Source: Streptomyces yatensis
GTDB lineage: Bacteria > Actinomycetota > Actinomycetes > Streptomycetales > Streptomycetaceae
Reading direction: 5' to 3'
Assembly (NCBI RefSeq): GCF_018069625.1
Contig: NZ_CP072941.1
Location: 7,130,001 to 7,194,000 of the forward strand
Length of the DNA: 64,000 nucleotides
Shown here: positions 9,950 to 18,780 of the stretch, one piece after another
Layout: the number at the start of each line of letters is the position of its first letter
How positions within the stretch are numbered: the stretch's first letter is position 1
Notes under the pieces: generated by a model
What the model was told of the DNA's origin: nothing
Database searches by the model: none
What the model saw: the letters and a program-made list of their open reading frames with translations, nothing else
Program-made: the position numbers and the translations under genes

Positions 9950-9980
9950 TTGCTTGGAGTGCACTCCAAGTCAATAGCGT
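9950..9980 (+). promoter_or_regulatory. MerR-type promoter with perfect 18-bp palindrome
   Basis: TTGCTT (9950-9955) and TAGCGT (9975-9980) are 19 bp apart. The perfect palindrome cttggagtgcactccaag (9953-9970) fills the spacer. This is the classic architecture for MerR-family control and it precedes the merR-type gene itself, so autoregulation is likely. Related elements lie at 1997 and 47621. Confidence 0.78.
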
Positions 9981-10032
9981 TGAAGACGTCGATGAGGTGT
10001 GCGGATCGGCGACCTGCGAGAGGTGAATCGGC

Positions 10033-10494
10033 ATGACCCTGATGGAGAGCGCCCCGGTGAAGGTCCGCGCCTGCGCGGGGAGGGGCGGGCACCCCCGGCC
10101 CAGCGGGCGGGACGGCTACACGATCAGTGAGGTGGTCGCCCATACCGGGCTGACGGCCCACACCCTGCGCTGGTACGAGCGGATCGGGCTGATGCCTCAT
10201 GTCGACCGTACGCACACCGGCCAGCGCCGTTTCACCAACCGCGACCTGGACTGGCTCGACCTCGTCGGCAAGCTGCGGCTGACCGGGATGCCGGTCGCGG
10301 ACATGGTCCGCTACGCCGAGCTGGTGCGCGAGGGCGAGCACACCTTCGCCGAGCGCGAGGAGCTGCTGACCACGCACCGCGCGAATGTGCGGGAGCGGAT
10401 CGCCGAGCTCCAGAGCACGCTCGAAGTCCTCGACTACAAGATCGATGTCTACGCTGACGCCCGACGGGCGTCCGAGAGGTTTGACCCCGTATGA
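10033..10494 (+). CDS. MerR family transcriptional regulator
   Basis: The 153-residue protein has an N-terminal winged HTH, YTISEVVAHTGLTAHTLRWYERIGL, followed by the MerR helix and wing (GQRRFTNRDLDWLDLV) and a C-terminal dimerisation coiled coil (RERIAELQSTLEVLDYKIDVY). There are no Cys clusters, so a metal sensor is unlikely. The relatives are the small-molecule or stress type linked to aldo/keto reductases. The gene overlaps the next one by ATGA and lies behind its own MerR-type promoter. A 25-residue N-terminal extension precedes the HTH, so an internal start is possible. Confidence 0.92.
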   Translation: MTLMESAPVKVRACAGRGGHPRPSGRDGYTISEVVAHTGLTAHTLRWYERIGLMPHVDRTHTGQRRFTNRDLDWLDLVGKLRLTGMPVADMVRYAELVREGEHTFAEREELLTTHRANVRERIAELQSTLEVLDYKIDVYADARRASERFDPV

Positions 10495-11534
10495 GCAACA
10501 GCACGAATGAGACCATCGCGACCGTCGGCCTGGGGGCCGGCGGACCGGAGGTCGGCGTCCAGGGCTTGGGCTGCATGGGCATGAGTTGGGGCTACGGACC
10601 GACCCATGACGAGGCGGAGGCGCGGGCCACGCTGGAGCGGGCCCTGGAGCTGGGCGTCACGCTTTTCGACACCGCCGATGTCTACGGCTTCGGGCGGAAC
10701 GAGGAGTTCATCTCCCCCTTCGTCCGGGCCCACCGTGACCGGATCACCCTGGCCACCAAGTTCGCCATCGAGCGCGACGAGAGCGATCCGTTCGGCAAGA
10801 TGCAAGTCCACAACGACCGCCCGTACATCCGCCGGGCCATCGAGGGCAGTCTGCGGCGGCTGGCGGTCGACCATGTCGACCTGTACTACATGCACCGGCG
10901 CAACCCCGAGGTGCCGCTGGAGGAGAGCGTCGGCGCCATGGCCGAGCTGGTCGCCGAGGGGAAGGTCAAGCACCTCGGGCTGAGCGAGGTCACGGCCAAG
11001 GAGCTGCGCGCGGCGCACGCGGTGCATCCGATCGCGGCGGTGCAGTCGGAGTGGTCGCTGTTCACCCGCGATGTGGAGGACGGCGGAGCGAACAGCGTCG
11101 CGGCCACCGCCGCCGAGCTGGGCGTCGCCCTCGTCCCGTTCTCGCCGCTCGGCCGCGGCTTCCTCACCGGCTCCTTCGTCCAGGCCGAGCAGGAGCTGAG
11201 CGAGGACGACTCCCGCCGCCTGCAGCCCCGCTTCACCGGCGACAACGCGGCCACCAACGCCGCGCTGCTGGAGCCGATCCGCAAGATCGCCGAGGCGCGC
11301 GGGGCCACGCTCGCCCAGATCGCGCTGGCCTGGGTGCAGCAGCAGGCCCAGGTGCACGGGCTCGCCGTGGTGCCGATCCCCGGCACCCGCACCCGCGCCC
11401 GGATCGAGCAGAACACCGGCGCGACCCGGATCGAGCTGAGCGCGGACGAGCTGGCCGCGCTGGAGCCGATCGCCGGACAGGTGGCGGGCGCCCGCTACGC
11501 CGATATGAGCCTGACGAGCGCGGGCCGCGAGTAG
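10491..11534 (+). CDS. Aldo/keto reductase
   Basis: The 347-residue NADPH-dependent oxidoreductase reduces carbonyl compounds to alcohols. The catalytic tetrad is intact: Asp60 and Tyr65 in LFDTADVYG, Lys90 in ATKF and His135 in YYMHRRNP. The C-terminal cofactor-binding segment VVPIPGTRTRARIEQN is typical. The ATG overlaps the merR stop codon by 4 bp, so regulator and enzyme form one operon. The MerR-type promoter implies induction by a reactive or toxic small molecule. Confidence 0.93.
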   Translation: MSNSTNETIATVGLGAGGPEVGVQGLGCMGMSWGYGPTHDEAEARATLERALELGVTLFDTADVYGFGRNEEFISPFVRAHRDRITLATKFAIERDESDPFGKMQVHNDRPYIRRAIEGSLRRLAVDHVDLYYMHRRNPEVPLEESVGAMAELVAEGKVKHLGLSEVTAKELRAAHAVHPIAAVQSEWSLFTRDVEDGGANSVAATAAELGVALVPFSPLGRGFLTGSFVQAEQELSEDDSRRLQPRFTGDNAATNAALLEPIRKIAEARGATLAQIALAWVQQQAQVHGLAVVPIPGTRTRARIEQNTGATRIELSADELAALEPIAGQVAGARYADMSLTSAGRE

Positions 11535-11540
11535 CCTGCG

Positions 11541-12100
11541 GCGCCGGGCAGTGCCTTGGCCTGTCCGGAGCGAAGGAAGTGCCGACCAGGTGCGGCGTAC
11601 CACGCATGACGATGCCGTCGGTGCGCGGTGCGCGGTGCGCGGTGCCCCCGGCGCGCCGGGCAGTGCCTGGGCTTGTACGGCGTACCACGCATGACGATGC
11701 CGCCGGTGCGCAGTGCGCAGTGCGCGGTGCGCGGTGCGCGGTGCGCGGTGCGCGGTGCTGCCGGGTGCCGAGTGTGACCGGTTGGACGCGCCGGGCGGAC
11801 GTCCGGGGAATGGAGGGCGGTTGCCGTGAGGTGATGGCGGGCGTTGGGCCGTAGCGGCGGGTCGCGGCTGTCGCCTCGCCGGGGCGCTCCCCGGGCGTCC
11901 GGGGCCGGGAAACCACGATGCCGCCGGTGCGCGGTGCTGCCGGGTGCCGAGTGTGACCGGTAGGACGCGCCGGGCGGACGTCCGGGGCGCGGCGGGCGGT
12001 CGCCGTGCTGGTGATGGCGAGCGTCGGGTCGTAGCGGCGGGCGCCAGGGCCCGGCGGGTCGCGGCTGTCGGCTCGCCGGGGCGCTCCGCCCGGGGCGGTC
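11541..12100. repeat. Non-coding repeat field (85-bp, 7-bp and about 180-bp repeats)
   Basis: This 668-bp convergent gap (11535-12202) is mostly repeats. The word cggcgtaccacgcatgac occurs at 11593 and 11678. A 7-bp unit (gtgcgcg, with cagtgcg variants) is repeated about seven times at 11706-11757. A unit of about 180 bp, marked by gcggtgctgccgggtgcc, is imperfectly duplicated at 11752 and 11931. Several frames are open, but codon bias and start sites do not support a gene. Confidence 0.75.
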
Positions 12101-12202
12101 CCGGGGCGCTCCGTCCGGGCGGTCCGGCGCCCAGAAACGCGCGCACGGCCGACGGGCCGACGGCAGCCGGCACCACCCGCTGCCTGGCGGGCGGGACGGC
12201 GG

Positions 12203-13414
12203 TCAGACGAGACCTTGGCGGCAGTCCGGCCCCGTGCCCGGACTGCCGCCGTCCTCCTCGGCGCATCGCACCGCGTCGAAGTCCCCGAGCGCGATCCGCG
12301 AGAAGTTGCGCAGCGAGTCGGTCCCCGGTGCGAAATAGCCGGTGTGGCCCTGGGCGCTCTCGGAGGAGACCACCCGGGCGCCGAAGGACGGATCGGTCGG
12401 GTCGTCGCCGTGGCCCAGGCCCAGGAAGTCATAGCCGGTCACCCGCCGGATCCAGTCGGTGCGGTCCCGCGCCGCCCAGACCCGGGCCCCGGTGCGCAAG
12501 GCTCCGGCGCTGTCCGCGCGCATCCCCGGGCTGCCCAGCACCACCAGGTCGGAGACGCGGGCGCGGTCCATCGCGGAGGCGGCAAGACCGCAGACCACCG
12601 AGCCGTAGCTGTGGCAGAAGACGGCGGGCGGGGCGTCGGCGGTCGCCGCGGTGGTCACGGCGAGTCCCGCGAGAAACCGGTCAAGGCGGGGCGCGCCCGC
12701 CTTGGCCAGCCGGCTGGTGGCGGCGTCCGGGCCCAGCCCGACCGGGGTCGTATAGCCGACCCAGGCGATGACGGCGGTCGGGATGGCGGGCGCGTCCTTC
12801 GCCATCTGCGCCCGCAGCGACCGCGCCATCCCGGCCGGGGCGCCGTAGGGATCGCCCGTGCGGTCGAAGGCGTCCAGGTCGATGTCCGAGCCCGGCACGA
12901 TCACGGCCGTGCGCCGGGCCGTCGCCAAGTCGCCGTACACCTCGGCCACTTGGCCGCGTCCGCGCGGATCGAAGGCGAGGATCCGGCGGCCGGGTGCGAG
13001 CAGCGCCGCGTACCGCTCGGCGAGCGGGCTCGCGGGGTCGGCCTTCCGCTCCTGGTGCCAGGCGGCCCGGATCGCCCGGGAGTTGGCCTCGTACCGCAGG
13101 CTCAGCGGTGCGCCGTCCAGATTGCCCACCACCTGGGGATGCCGGATGACCAGCGCCTCGCGCTGGACGTCGGTGAGGCGGGCGAAGAACCGGGCGATCC
13201 CGGCGGGCGAGGTGGCGGCCGGATCGGGCAGCTCGCGCCCGGCCCCGCCCAGCGAATGGTCCGACAGCCAGGCGGTGGTGCCGGGCGGCGGGCCGGTGAT
13301 GGCCTGCTCCTCGTGGGCCACGGTCCAGCCGGCCGTCCCCGCCATGACGGTGATGGTGAGCGCCGCGGTGATCAGGCGTCGCGCGTAGTGCCTGGTGCGT
13401 AGCGTCTGGGACAT
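12203..13414 (-). CDS. Secreted or membrane-anchored alpha/beta hydrolase (DUF1023 type)
   Basis: The 403-residue protein has an N-terminal signal or anchor (RRLITAALTITVMAGTAG) and an alpha/beta-hydrolase domain with nucleophile Ser in FCHSYGSVVCG. Other marks are GSPGMRAD, a C-terminal GHTGYFAPGTDSLRNF with the probable catalytic His, and a Cys pair near the C-terminus. The start is ATG at 13414, with ggaagagga about 10 nt upstream. A close paralogue lies at 16682-17887 on the other side of the two-component system. The substrate is unknown. Confidence 0.85.
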   Translation of the reverse strand: MSQTLRTRHYARRLITAALTITVMAGTAGWTVAHEEQAITGPPPGTTAWLSDHSLGGAGRELPDPAATSPAGIARFFARLTDVQREALVIRHPQVVGNLDGAPLSLRYEANSRAIRAAWHQERKADPASPLAERYAALLAPGRRILAFDPRGRGQVAEVYGDLATARRTAVIVPGSDIDLDAFDRTGDPYGAPAGMARSLRAQMAKDAPAIPTAVIAWVGYTTPVGLGPDAATSRLAKAGAPRLDRFLAGLAVTTAATADAPPAVFCHSYGSVVCGLAASAMDRARVSDLVVLGSPGMRADSAGALRTGARVWAARDRTDWIRRVTGYDFLGLGHGDDPTDPSFGARVVSSESAQGHTGYFAPGTDSLRNFSRIALGDFDAVRCAEEDGGSPGTGPDCRQGLV

Positions 13415-13552
13415 GGCCGGGGCATCCTCTTCCGTCAGCGGTTCAGTCGGTGAACGGAGGGAAAGGTAGGGAGCCGTCGGGTGGCGGTACGTCACCCCCC
13501 GGTGCCAAGTGGGATGTCATACCCCAGTAGGGGGTCGCGGCCCGGCCCGGGG

Positions 13553-14230
13553 TCACTGACCAGGTGTCACCAGGCCCGACTCGTAAGCGAAGATCACCGC
13601 CTGGGCGCGGTCGCGCAGCCCCAGCTTGGCCAGCACCCGGCCGATATGCGTCTTCACCGTCTGCTCCGCGAGCACCAGCGACTCGGCGATCTCCTGGTTG
13701 GACAGGCCCCGCGCGATCAGCTCCAGCACCTCGGTCTCACGCGGCGTCAGCCCGCCGCGCCGCGAGGACGGGCCGTCGCGGCGCGGGGCGGGGCGCTGGC
13801 GGGCGAAGTCGGCGATCAGCCGGCGGGTGACGGACGGGGCGAGCAGCGCCTCGCCCGCCGCGACCACCCGCACCGCGGAGATCAGATCGGCCGGTGGGGC
13901 GTCCTTGAGCAGAAAGCCGCTGGCCCCGGCGCGCAGCGCCTCGTAGACGTAGTCGTCCACATCGAAGGTGGTGAGCATCAGGACCTTGGGCCGGTGGATG
14001 ACCCCGCGCGGCGGGTCCAGCAGCTGCCGGGCCGCCTCGAGCCCGTCCATCTCGGGCATCCGGACGTCCATCAGCACCACGTCGGGGTGGGTGCGCCGGC
14101 TGACCTCCACGCCCTCCCGCCCGTCGGGCGCCTCGCCGACGACGTCGATATCGCTCTGCGCGGCGAGCAGGGCGGCGAACCCGGCCCGCACCATCGCCTG
14201 GTCGTCGACGATGATCACCTTGATGGTCAT
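13553..14230 (-). CDS. Response regulator, NarL/LuxR type
   Basis: The 225-residue protein has a receiver domain (acidic pair DD at 9-10, phosphoacceptor Asp55 in VVLMDVRMPEMDG, Lys in FLLKDAPP) and a C-terminal LuxR-type HTH (LTPRETEVLELIARGLSNQEIAESLVLAEQTVKTHI, written here in two parts: LTPRETEVLELIARGLSN and QEIAESLVLAEQTVKTHI). ATGA overlap joins it to the sensor kinase. Likely targets are the neighbouring hydrolase genes, by proximity only. Confidence 0.95.
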   Translation of the reverse strand: MTIKVIIVDDQAMVRAGFAALLAAQSDIDVVGEAPDGREGVEVSRRTHPDVVLMDVRMPEMDGLEAARQLLDPPRGVIHRPKVLMLTTFDVDDYVYEALRAGASGFLLKDAPPADLISAVRVVAAGEALLAPSVTRRLIADFARQRPAPRRDGPSSRRGGLTPRETEVLELIARGLSNQEIAESLVLAEQTVKTHIGRVLAKLGLRDRAQAVIFAYESGLVTPGQ

Positions 14231-15597
14231 GACGGGTCCGTCTCTTCGAGGTCTACCAGGGGGAGCCGGGCCGCGACGCGGAAGCCGCCGTCGGGGAGCG
14301 GGCCGGTGTCGAGCATGCCGCCGACGAGCCGTACGCGCTCGACCATGCCGACGAGGCCATGGCCGGTGCCGCTGGTCTCCAGGGGCTTGGTGGGCGCGCT
14401 GACCGGCGGGCCGTTGACCACCAGCAGGGTCAGCGCCGAGCGGTCCTCGGCCGCCGAGACGGCGACCCGGGTGGTGGCGCCCGGGGCGTGCCGCACCACA
14501 TTGGCCAGCGCCTCCTGCACGATGCGGTACGCGGACAGCCCCACGGCCTGCGGCAGCGGTTCGAGCTCGGCCACCTCGTCCGCGATGGTCAGCGTGGTCG
14601 GTATGCCGGCCCGTACCGTCGCCTCGACCAGCTGTGGCACCTGCCGCAGCCCCGGCTGCGGCGCCCGCTCACCGCGGGTCTCCTCGCTGCGCAACACGCC
14701 CAGCAGCCGCCGCATTTCGGCGAGGGACTCCCGGGCGGTGGCCGCGATGGTGGAGAACTCCCGCTCCGCCTCGGACGGCAGACCGCCGATGCGGTACGGG
14801 GCGCTGTCGGCCTGCACGGTGATCACGGACATATGGTGGGCGACCACGTCGTGCAGCTCGCGGGCGATCCGGGTGCGCTCCTCCAGCAGGGTGCGATGGG
14901 CCCGTTCGGCCTCGCTGATCGTCTCCTGCTCGGCCAGCCGCCGCTGGGCGTCCCCGCGCTCCCGCAGCGCCCCGGCGACCAGCAGCACCACTCCGCCGAG
15001 CACGAACAGCACCACATTGCTGCCGTTGCTCTTGTCCGGGAAGGCCATGCCGAGCGAGAGTCCGGCGGTGCCGGTGACCAGCCACACCGCCACCAGGGTG
15101 CGGCGCGGCTCGCGCAGGGCGAGGGCGAGCAGCAGGAAGAGATAGCCGATGATGGGGCCCGGCAGCCAGGGCCACACCCGGTTCTCCAGGTGGTCGGCGG
15201 TGCCGAGCACCACGAGGGCGCAGACGATGTCGGAGAGCAGGACGATCCACCACGCCTGCAGCGGACGGGTGACGGACAGCAGCAGCGGGGTGGTCTGGAC
15301 GATGCCGATCAGCGTGGCCACGCCGCCGCCCACCCCGTAGTCGTTGGAGAGGACCTGCGCGGAGGTGGGGACCAGGATCGTGGTGAGGATCATCGCCACG
15401 CCGTACGGCACCCGGCGCAGCCAGCGCCGGGGCGACTGGGCGAACAGCGGTGTCGCCGGATAGCTGGGGGTGACCAGGGCCCGGGCGAGGGCGCCCGCCT
15501 GCCGCCGGGCGGCCTTGGGCAGGCTCTCGTGCGCGGTGGAGGAAGCGGCCGTGGCGGAGGCGGCGCCGGACGCCGGGCCGGAGGAGGGACCGGACAC
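14227..15597 (-). CDS. Sensor histidine kinase (HisKA_3/NarX-like)
   Basis: The 456-residue kinase has four to six N-terminal membrane segments (about 60-215), a dimerisation/phosphoacceptor region with His249 in RIARELHDVVAHHM, and a HATPase domain (SAYRIVQEALANVVRHAPG; GTGHGLVGMVERVRLVGG). The GTG start at 15597 immediately follows the TAG of the upstream DUF4429 gene, so the three genes 16596-13553 form one operon. The signal is unknown, and there is no large extracellular domain. Confidence 0.94.
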   Translation of the reverse strand: MSGPSSGPASGAASATAASSTAHESLPKAARRQAGALARALVTPSYPATPLFAQSPRRWLRRVPYGVAMILTTILVPTSAQVLSNDYGVGGGVATLIGIVQTTPLLLSVTRPLQAWWIVLLSDIVCALVVLGTADHLENRVWPWLPGPIIGYLFLLLALALREPRRTLVAVWLVTGTAGLSLGMAFPDKSNGSNVVLFVLGGVVLLVAGALRERGDAQRRLAEQETISEAERAHRTLLEERTRIARELHDVVAHHMSVITVQADSAPYRIGGLPSEAEREFSTIAATARESLAEMRRLLGVLRSEETRGERAPQPGLRQVPQLVEATVRAGIPTTLTIADEVAELEPLPQAVGLSAYRIVQEALANVVRHAPGATTRVAVSAAEDRSALTLLVVNGPPVSAPTKPLETSGTGHGLVGMVERVRLVGGMLDTGPLPDGGFRVAARLPLVDLEETDPS

Positions 15598-16596
15598 CTA
15601 CAGCTCCGCCAGCAGCTCGGCCTTCTTCGCGCTGAACTCGTCGTCGGTCAGCAGCCCGGCCGTGTGCAGCTCGCCCAGATGACGGATGCGCTCGGCGATG
15701 TCGGCGGGGTCGCGGCGCGGGGCGGCGGCCCGGTTCGGGCTCGGGGCGCCCTCGGTGCACGGCACCGGGGAGGACGCCCGTATCGCCTCCAGGACGGCCG
15801 CGGCGAACGGCAGCGACTGGTGGACGAGGCCGTAGCCCATCCCGAACACGACGGCCGCCGGGTCCTGGTCGGGGCGGCCGAGGGGCTCGTCCTCTGCGGA
15901 GCGCCGCAGCAGCCGCAGATAGCCGTGGCCACCGCCCTTGGGGGCGGCCCTGCCGGTGCCGTTCCTGGCCGTGCCGTCCTTGGCGGCACCGCCTTTGGCC
16001 GATGCGCCTTTGGCGGAGCCCTCCTTGGGGACGGTGCCCGCCGAGCCCCGGCTCTCCGGGGACCGCCACTCCACACCGGTCAGCTCGTCGATCCGGAAGC
16101 GCTGGTCCCCGACCTTCCACTTCTCCGAGGAGGCGCCGGTCCAGAACCAGCGGAAGGAGATCGCCTTGCCGTCGAAGGACGCCTTGCCGTCGTAGGCCTT
16201 GAAGGACAGCGGCGCCGGGGGCACGGTCACCAGCTGCGTCTCGGCGGGGACGTCCGCGTCCGGGCAGAGGGACTCGCGTATCCGCTCGGCGTAGTAGTCC
16301 GCGAGCGTCTCCCGCTCGGCCGGCAGCACCAGGCGGTACGGGTCGTACGCCTCCTTGAGCTGGCCGTCCGCGGCGTCCATCAGGGGGTCGGCGCCTGGTC
16401 TGGGCACGGCGCGCAGCACCACCGTTCCCCGTTTGCCGACAGCGAGCTCCACTCCGGACAGCGCCTCGAAGGGGATGCGGCGTTCGCCGAGCGCCTGCAG
16501 CAGCTTCGGCGTGCGGATCCCCCGTTCGAAGCGGATGAGCATGGAGTCGGTGTCGAACTCCCAGACGGTCTGAAAACCGGCCAGCACATCACCCAT
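15598..16596 (-). CDS. DUF4429 domain protein with C-terminal SHOCT domain
   Basis: The 332-residue protein has two DUF4429-like beta-rich regions (about 1-110 and 120-215). Between them and the C-terminus is a Lys/Gly/Ala-rich low-complexity linker with repeated KG(A/S/T) motifs. The SHOCT-type end is IRHLGELHTAGLLTDDEFSAKKAELL. SHOCT domains are short oligomerisation modules, often in membrane-stress genes. ATG at 16596 follows TACGAT by 7 nt (leaderless); ATG at 16605 overlaps that -10 box. It is first in the operon with the two-component system, so it may modulate signalling. Confidence 0.85.
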   Translation of the reverse strand: MGDVLAGFQTVWEFDTDSMLIRFERGIRTPKLLQALGERRIPFEALSGVELAVGKRGTVVLRAVPRPGADPLMDAADGQLKEAYDPYRLVLPAERETLADYYAERIRESLCPDADVPAETQLVTVPPAPLSFKAYDGKASFDGKAISFRWFWTGASSEKWKVGDQRFRIDELTGVEWRSPESRGSAGTVPKEGSAKGASAKGGAAKDGTARNGTGRAAPKGGGHGYLRLLRRSAEDEPLGRPDQDPAAVVFGMGYGLVHQSLPFAAAVLEAIRASSPVPCTEGAPSPNRAAAPRRDPADIAERIRHLGELHTAGLLTDDEFSAKKAELLAEL

Positions 16597-16681
16597 GCGG
16601 CTCATCGTATGCGGCGGTGGCCCGCCCGTCCCCCTTTGAGGCTACGCGCGTCACTAGAGTTTCCGGTGTTTGCGCCGGCCG

Positions 16682-17887
16682 TCAGCGTAGCCCCGCGGTG
16701 CAGTCGTCGCCGTCGCCGCAGCTCACGGACTGGACAGCACCGATTCCCACCCGCGCGAAGTTGTCCAGGCTGGTCGTGCCCGGTTCGAAGTATCCGGCGT
16801 GTCCATCCGCCCCGTCCGCGGACAGCAGCCGGGCGCCGAAGCCCGAGGAGACCGGGTCCGCGCCATGACCGAGCCCGCCGACCTCCAGATGCGGAATGTC
16901 CCCGATCCAGTCGCCGGAGTCCCGCATCGCCCACACCCGGGCGCTGGTGCCCAGGTCGGAGACGTGGTCGGCGCGCATCCCGGGGCTGCCGGCCACGGCG
17001 ATATCGGTGACCTTGGGCGGCAGATCGCGGGCGGCGACCCCGCACACCACCGAGCCGTAGCTGTGGCACATCAGCGAGACCCGGGAGAGCGCGGGCAGCG
17101 CGTCGACCAGCGCGCGCAGCCGCACCGCGCCCTGGGCGGCCAGCTTGCCGGTGGCCGCGTCCATGCCGATTCCGGCGGGGGAGGTGTAGTCGGCCCAGGC
17201 GATGACGGCGGTCTTGGTGTCCGGGGCGTCGGCCCGCTCGTTCTCGTAGAGCGCGTGGGCCATCCCGACCGTGGCGGTGTACGGGCGCCCGGACTTCTGG
17301 AAGGTCAGGATGTCGGTGTCCACCCCCGGCACCACGATCGAGACCCGGTTGGCGTGGGCGAGGTCGCCGAAGACCTCGGCGGCCCGTCCGCCGCCCGACG
17401 GATCGAAGGAGAGGATCTGCCGCCCGGCGCCCAGCAGATCCTGGTAGCGATCCATCCGGCGGGTCGCGTCGGAGCGGCCCATCGGGGTGAGCTGGGGGTC
17501 GTGCATCCGCTTGCGCTCGTCGCCGCGCGCCTGGGTCAGGGCGACGCGGTTGGCCTTGAACCGCAGCTCCACCGGCGCGCCGTTGAGATTGCCCACGGCC
17601 AGCGGATAGCGCCGCACCAGGCGGTCCGTCTGGGCCCTGGTGAGCGAGTCGAACCAGCGGCCGAGGGCGCGCGGCGAGCCGTACGGATCGGGCAGCGCAC
17701 GGCCGCCGAGCGATCCGTTGCGCCAGGCGTTGATCGACGCGGTGAGCGCGGACGGGGCTCCTCTGTGGCTCCGTACGGCCGTCCACCCGGTGGTGGCGAG
17801 GAGAACGAACACCACCGCCAGCGCGAGCAGGGCGCGCCAAGCGGTGGAACCGGGGGAGGGGGAGCCGAGCTCCGAGAAGGAAGTCAC
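16682..17887 (-). CDS. Secreted or membrane-anchored alpha/beta hydrolase (DUF1023 type), paralogue
   Basis: The 401-residue paralogue of the 12203 gene has an N-terminal membrane anchor (AWRALLALAVVFVLLATTGW), nucleophile Ser in MCHSYGSVVCG, the block GSPGMRAD, a C-terminal GHAGYFEPGTTSLDNF and a terminal Cys pair (SCGDGDDC). GTG at 17887 lies 8 nt after TAGGGT, suggesting a leaderless message. It is co-oriented with the DUF4429/two-component operon but separated from it by 85 bp. Confidence 0.85.
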   Translation of the reverse strand: MTSFSELGSPSPGSTAWRALLALAVVFVLLATTGWTAVRSHRGAPSALTASINAWRNGSLGGRALPDPYGSPRALGRWFDSLTRAQTDRLVRRYPLAVGNLNGAPVELRFKANRVALTQARGDERKRMHDPQLTPMGRSDATRRMDRYQDLLGAGRQILSFDPSGGGRAAEVFGDLAHANRVSIVVPGVDTDILTFQKSGRPYTATVGMAHALYENERADAPDTKTAVIAWADYTSPAGIGMDAATGKLAAQGAVRLRALVDALPALSRVSLMCHSYGSVVCGVAARDLPPKVTDIAVAGSPGMRADHVSDLGTSARVWAMRDSGDWIGDIPHLEVGGLGHGADPVSSGFGARLLSADGADGHAGYFEPGTTSLDNFARVGIGAVQSVSCGDGDDCTAGLR

Positions 17888-17987
17888 CGCGGCACACCCT
17901 AGGAGAAGCGTGGTGCCACGCGCCAAATGCCGTGATTCATCTCACGTTTGACGGCGGGAATTCAAGGGAGGTATGTCGGAATTGGTG

Positions 17988-18653
17988 CTATTTATCCCAT
18001 TGTTCGGCGAGGGTAGGGCCCACGTAATCAAGATGGAACGCGGTGAGGTCTCGCAACGTGACCATGCTGTCCTCCTCGCCCTCGCCCCACAGCTTCCCGG
18101 ACACCCGGATCACTCCGCTGAACATCGCGACCACCAGCCGCGGCCGCGGGTCGGCGTCGATGTCCAGCCCCTCGCGGCGGGCGATCTCGCTCGCCAGCCG
18201 CTCCTCCATCTCGGCGGTGCGGCGCAGATGCACGGCGAGCAGGCTCGGCGTCGACTCGATCACCCGGTACATCCGCATATGGAGCTCGGGCGGCACCATC
18301 TGCTCGATGGCGTCCCCGATGCTGCCCCAGGCGTCGAGCACCGCGCCGCGCAGCGCCGCCAGCGGCGCCTCGTCCGCGGGGCGCCCGCACAGGGCGGCGA
18401 AGAAGTGGCACTCGGCCGACTCCTGGCTGGCGAAGGCGACCTCCTCCTTGTTGGCGAAGTACCGGAAGAAGGTGCGCTGGGAGACCTCGACCGCCCCGGC
18501 GATCTCGTCGACCGTCGTGTGCTCATATCCCTGACGGGTGAACAACTCCAGCGCGGAGCGCACCAGGGCGTTCCGCGTCCGCTGCTTCTTGCGCTCGCGC
18601 AGCCCGGGCGGTGGTGGCGTCTTCGGATCCGCCACTGCCTCGTCCGTTGTCAC
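17988..18653 (-). CDS. TetR family transcriptional regulator
   Basis: The 221-residue protein has an N-terminal TetR HTH (RSALELFTRQGYEHTTVDEI then VEVSQRTFFRYFANKEEV) and a C-terminal ligand domain with several short Trp/Phe-rich helices. It is divergent from a 14-TM efflux transporter with 127 bp between them, which contain a palindrome lying exactly between the transporter -35 and -10 boxes. It is therefore the probable repressor of that pump. The start is GTG at 18653. Confidence 0.93.
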   Translation of the reverse strand: MTTDEAVADPKTPPPPGLRERKKQRTRNALVRSALELFTRQGYEHTTVDEIAGAVEVSQRTFFRYFANKEEVAFASQESAECHFFAALCGRPADEAPLAALRGAVLDAWGSIGDAIEQMVPPELHMRMYRVIESTPSLLAVHLRRTAEMEERLASEIARREGLDIDADPRPRLVVAMFSGVIRVSGKLWGEGEEDSMVTLRDLTAFHLDYVGPTLAEQWDK

Positions 18654-18744
18654 CTATCGGCTCGCTTTCTGTCGGCTCGGGGCCGCGTTGTGGCTGCTCA
18701 GAATACCTGTGACAGAAACGTCAGTTACCGGCGGATGAATCGGT

Positions 18745-18774
18745 TTGTCAATTGTCAGACGCTGACATTAGCCT
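18745..18774 (+). promoter_or_regulatory. Efflux-pump promoter with embedded TetR operator
   Basis: TTGTCA (18745-18750) and TAGCCT (18769-18774) form a -35/-10 pair with an 18-bp spacer. The perfect inverted repeat TGTCAG-ACG-CTGACA (18753-18767) fills the spacer. The -10 box ends 6 nt before the ATG at 18781, giving a leaderless mRNA. A second TGAC-N6-GTCA element lies near 18709-18722. Confidence 0.75.
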
Positions 18775-18780
18775 CCGGTC

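Noticed and set aside
7721..10036. A 771-codon plus-strand open frame across fasR, pirin and serine hydrolase genes
   Set aside because: It is in the wrong frame for pirin and antisense to the others, with repetitive Arg/Gly composition.
14359..17010. An 883-codon open frame on the plus strand opposite the kinase, DUF4429 and hydrolase genes
   Set aside because: It crosses three well-identified minus-strand genes and gives low-complexity Arg/Gly/Ala protein.
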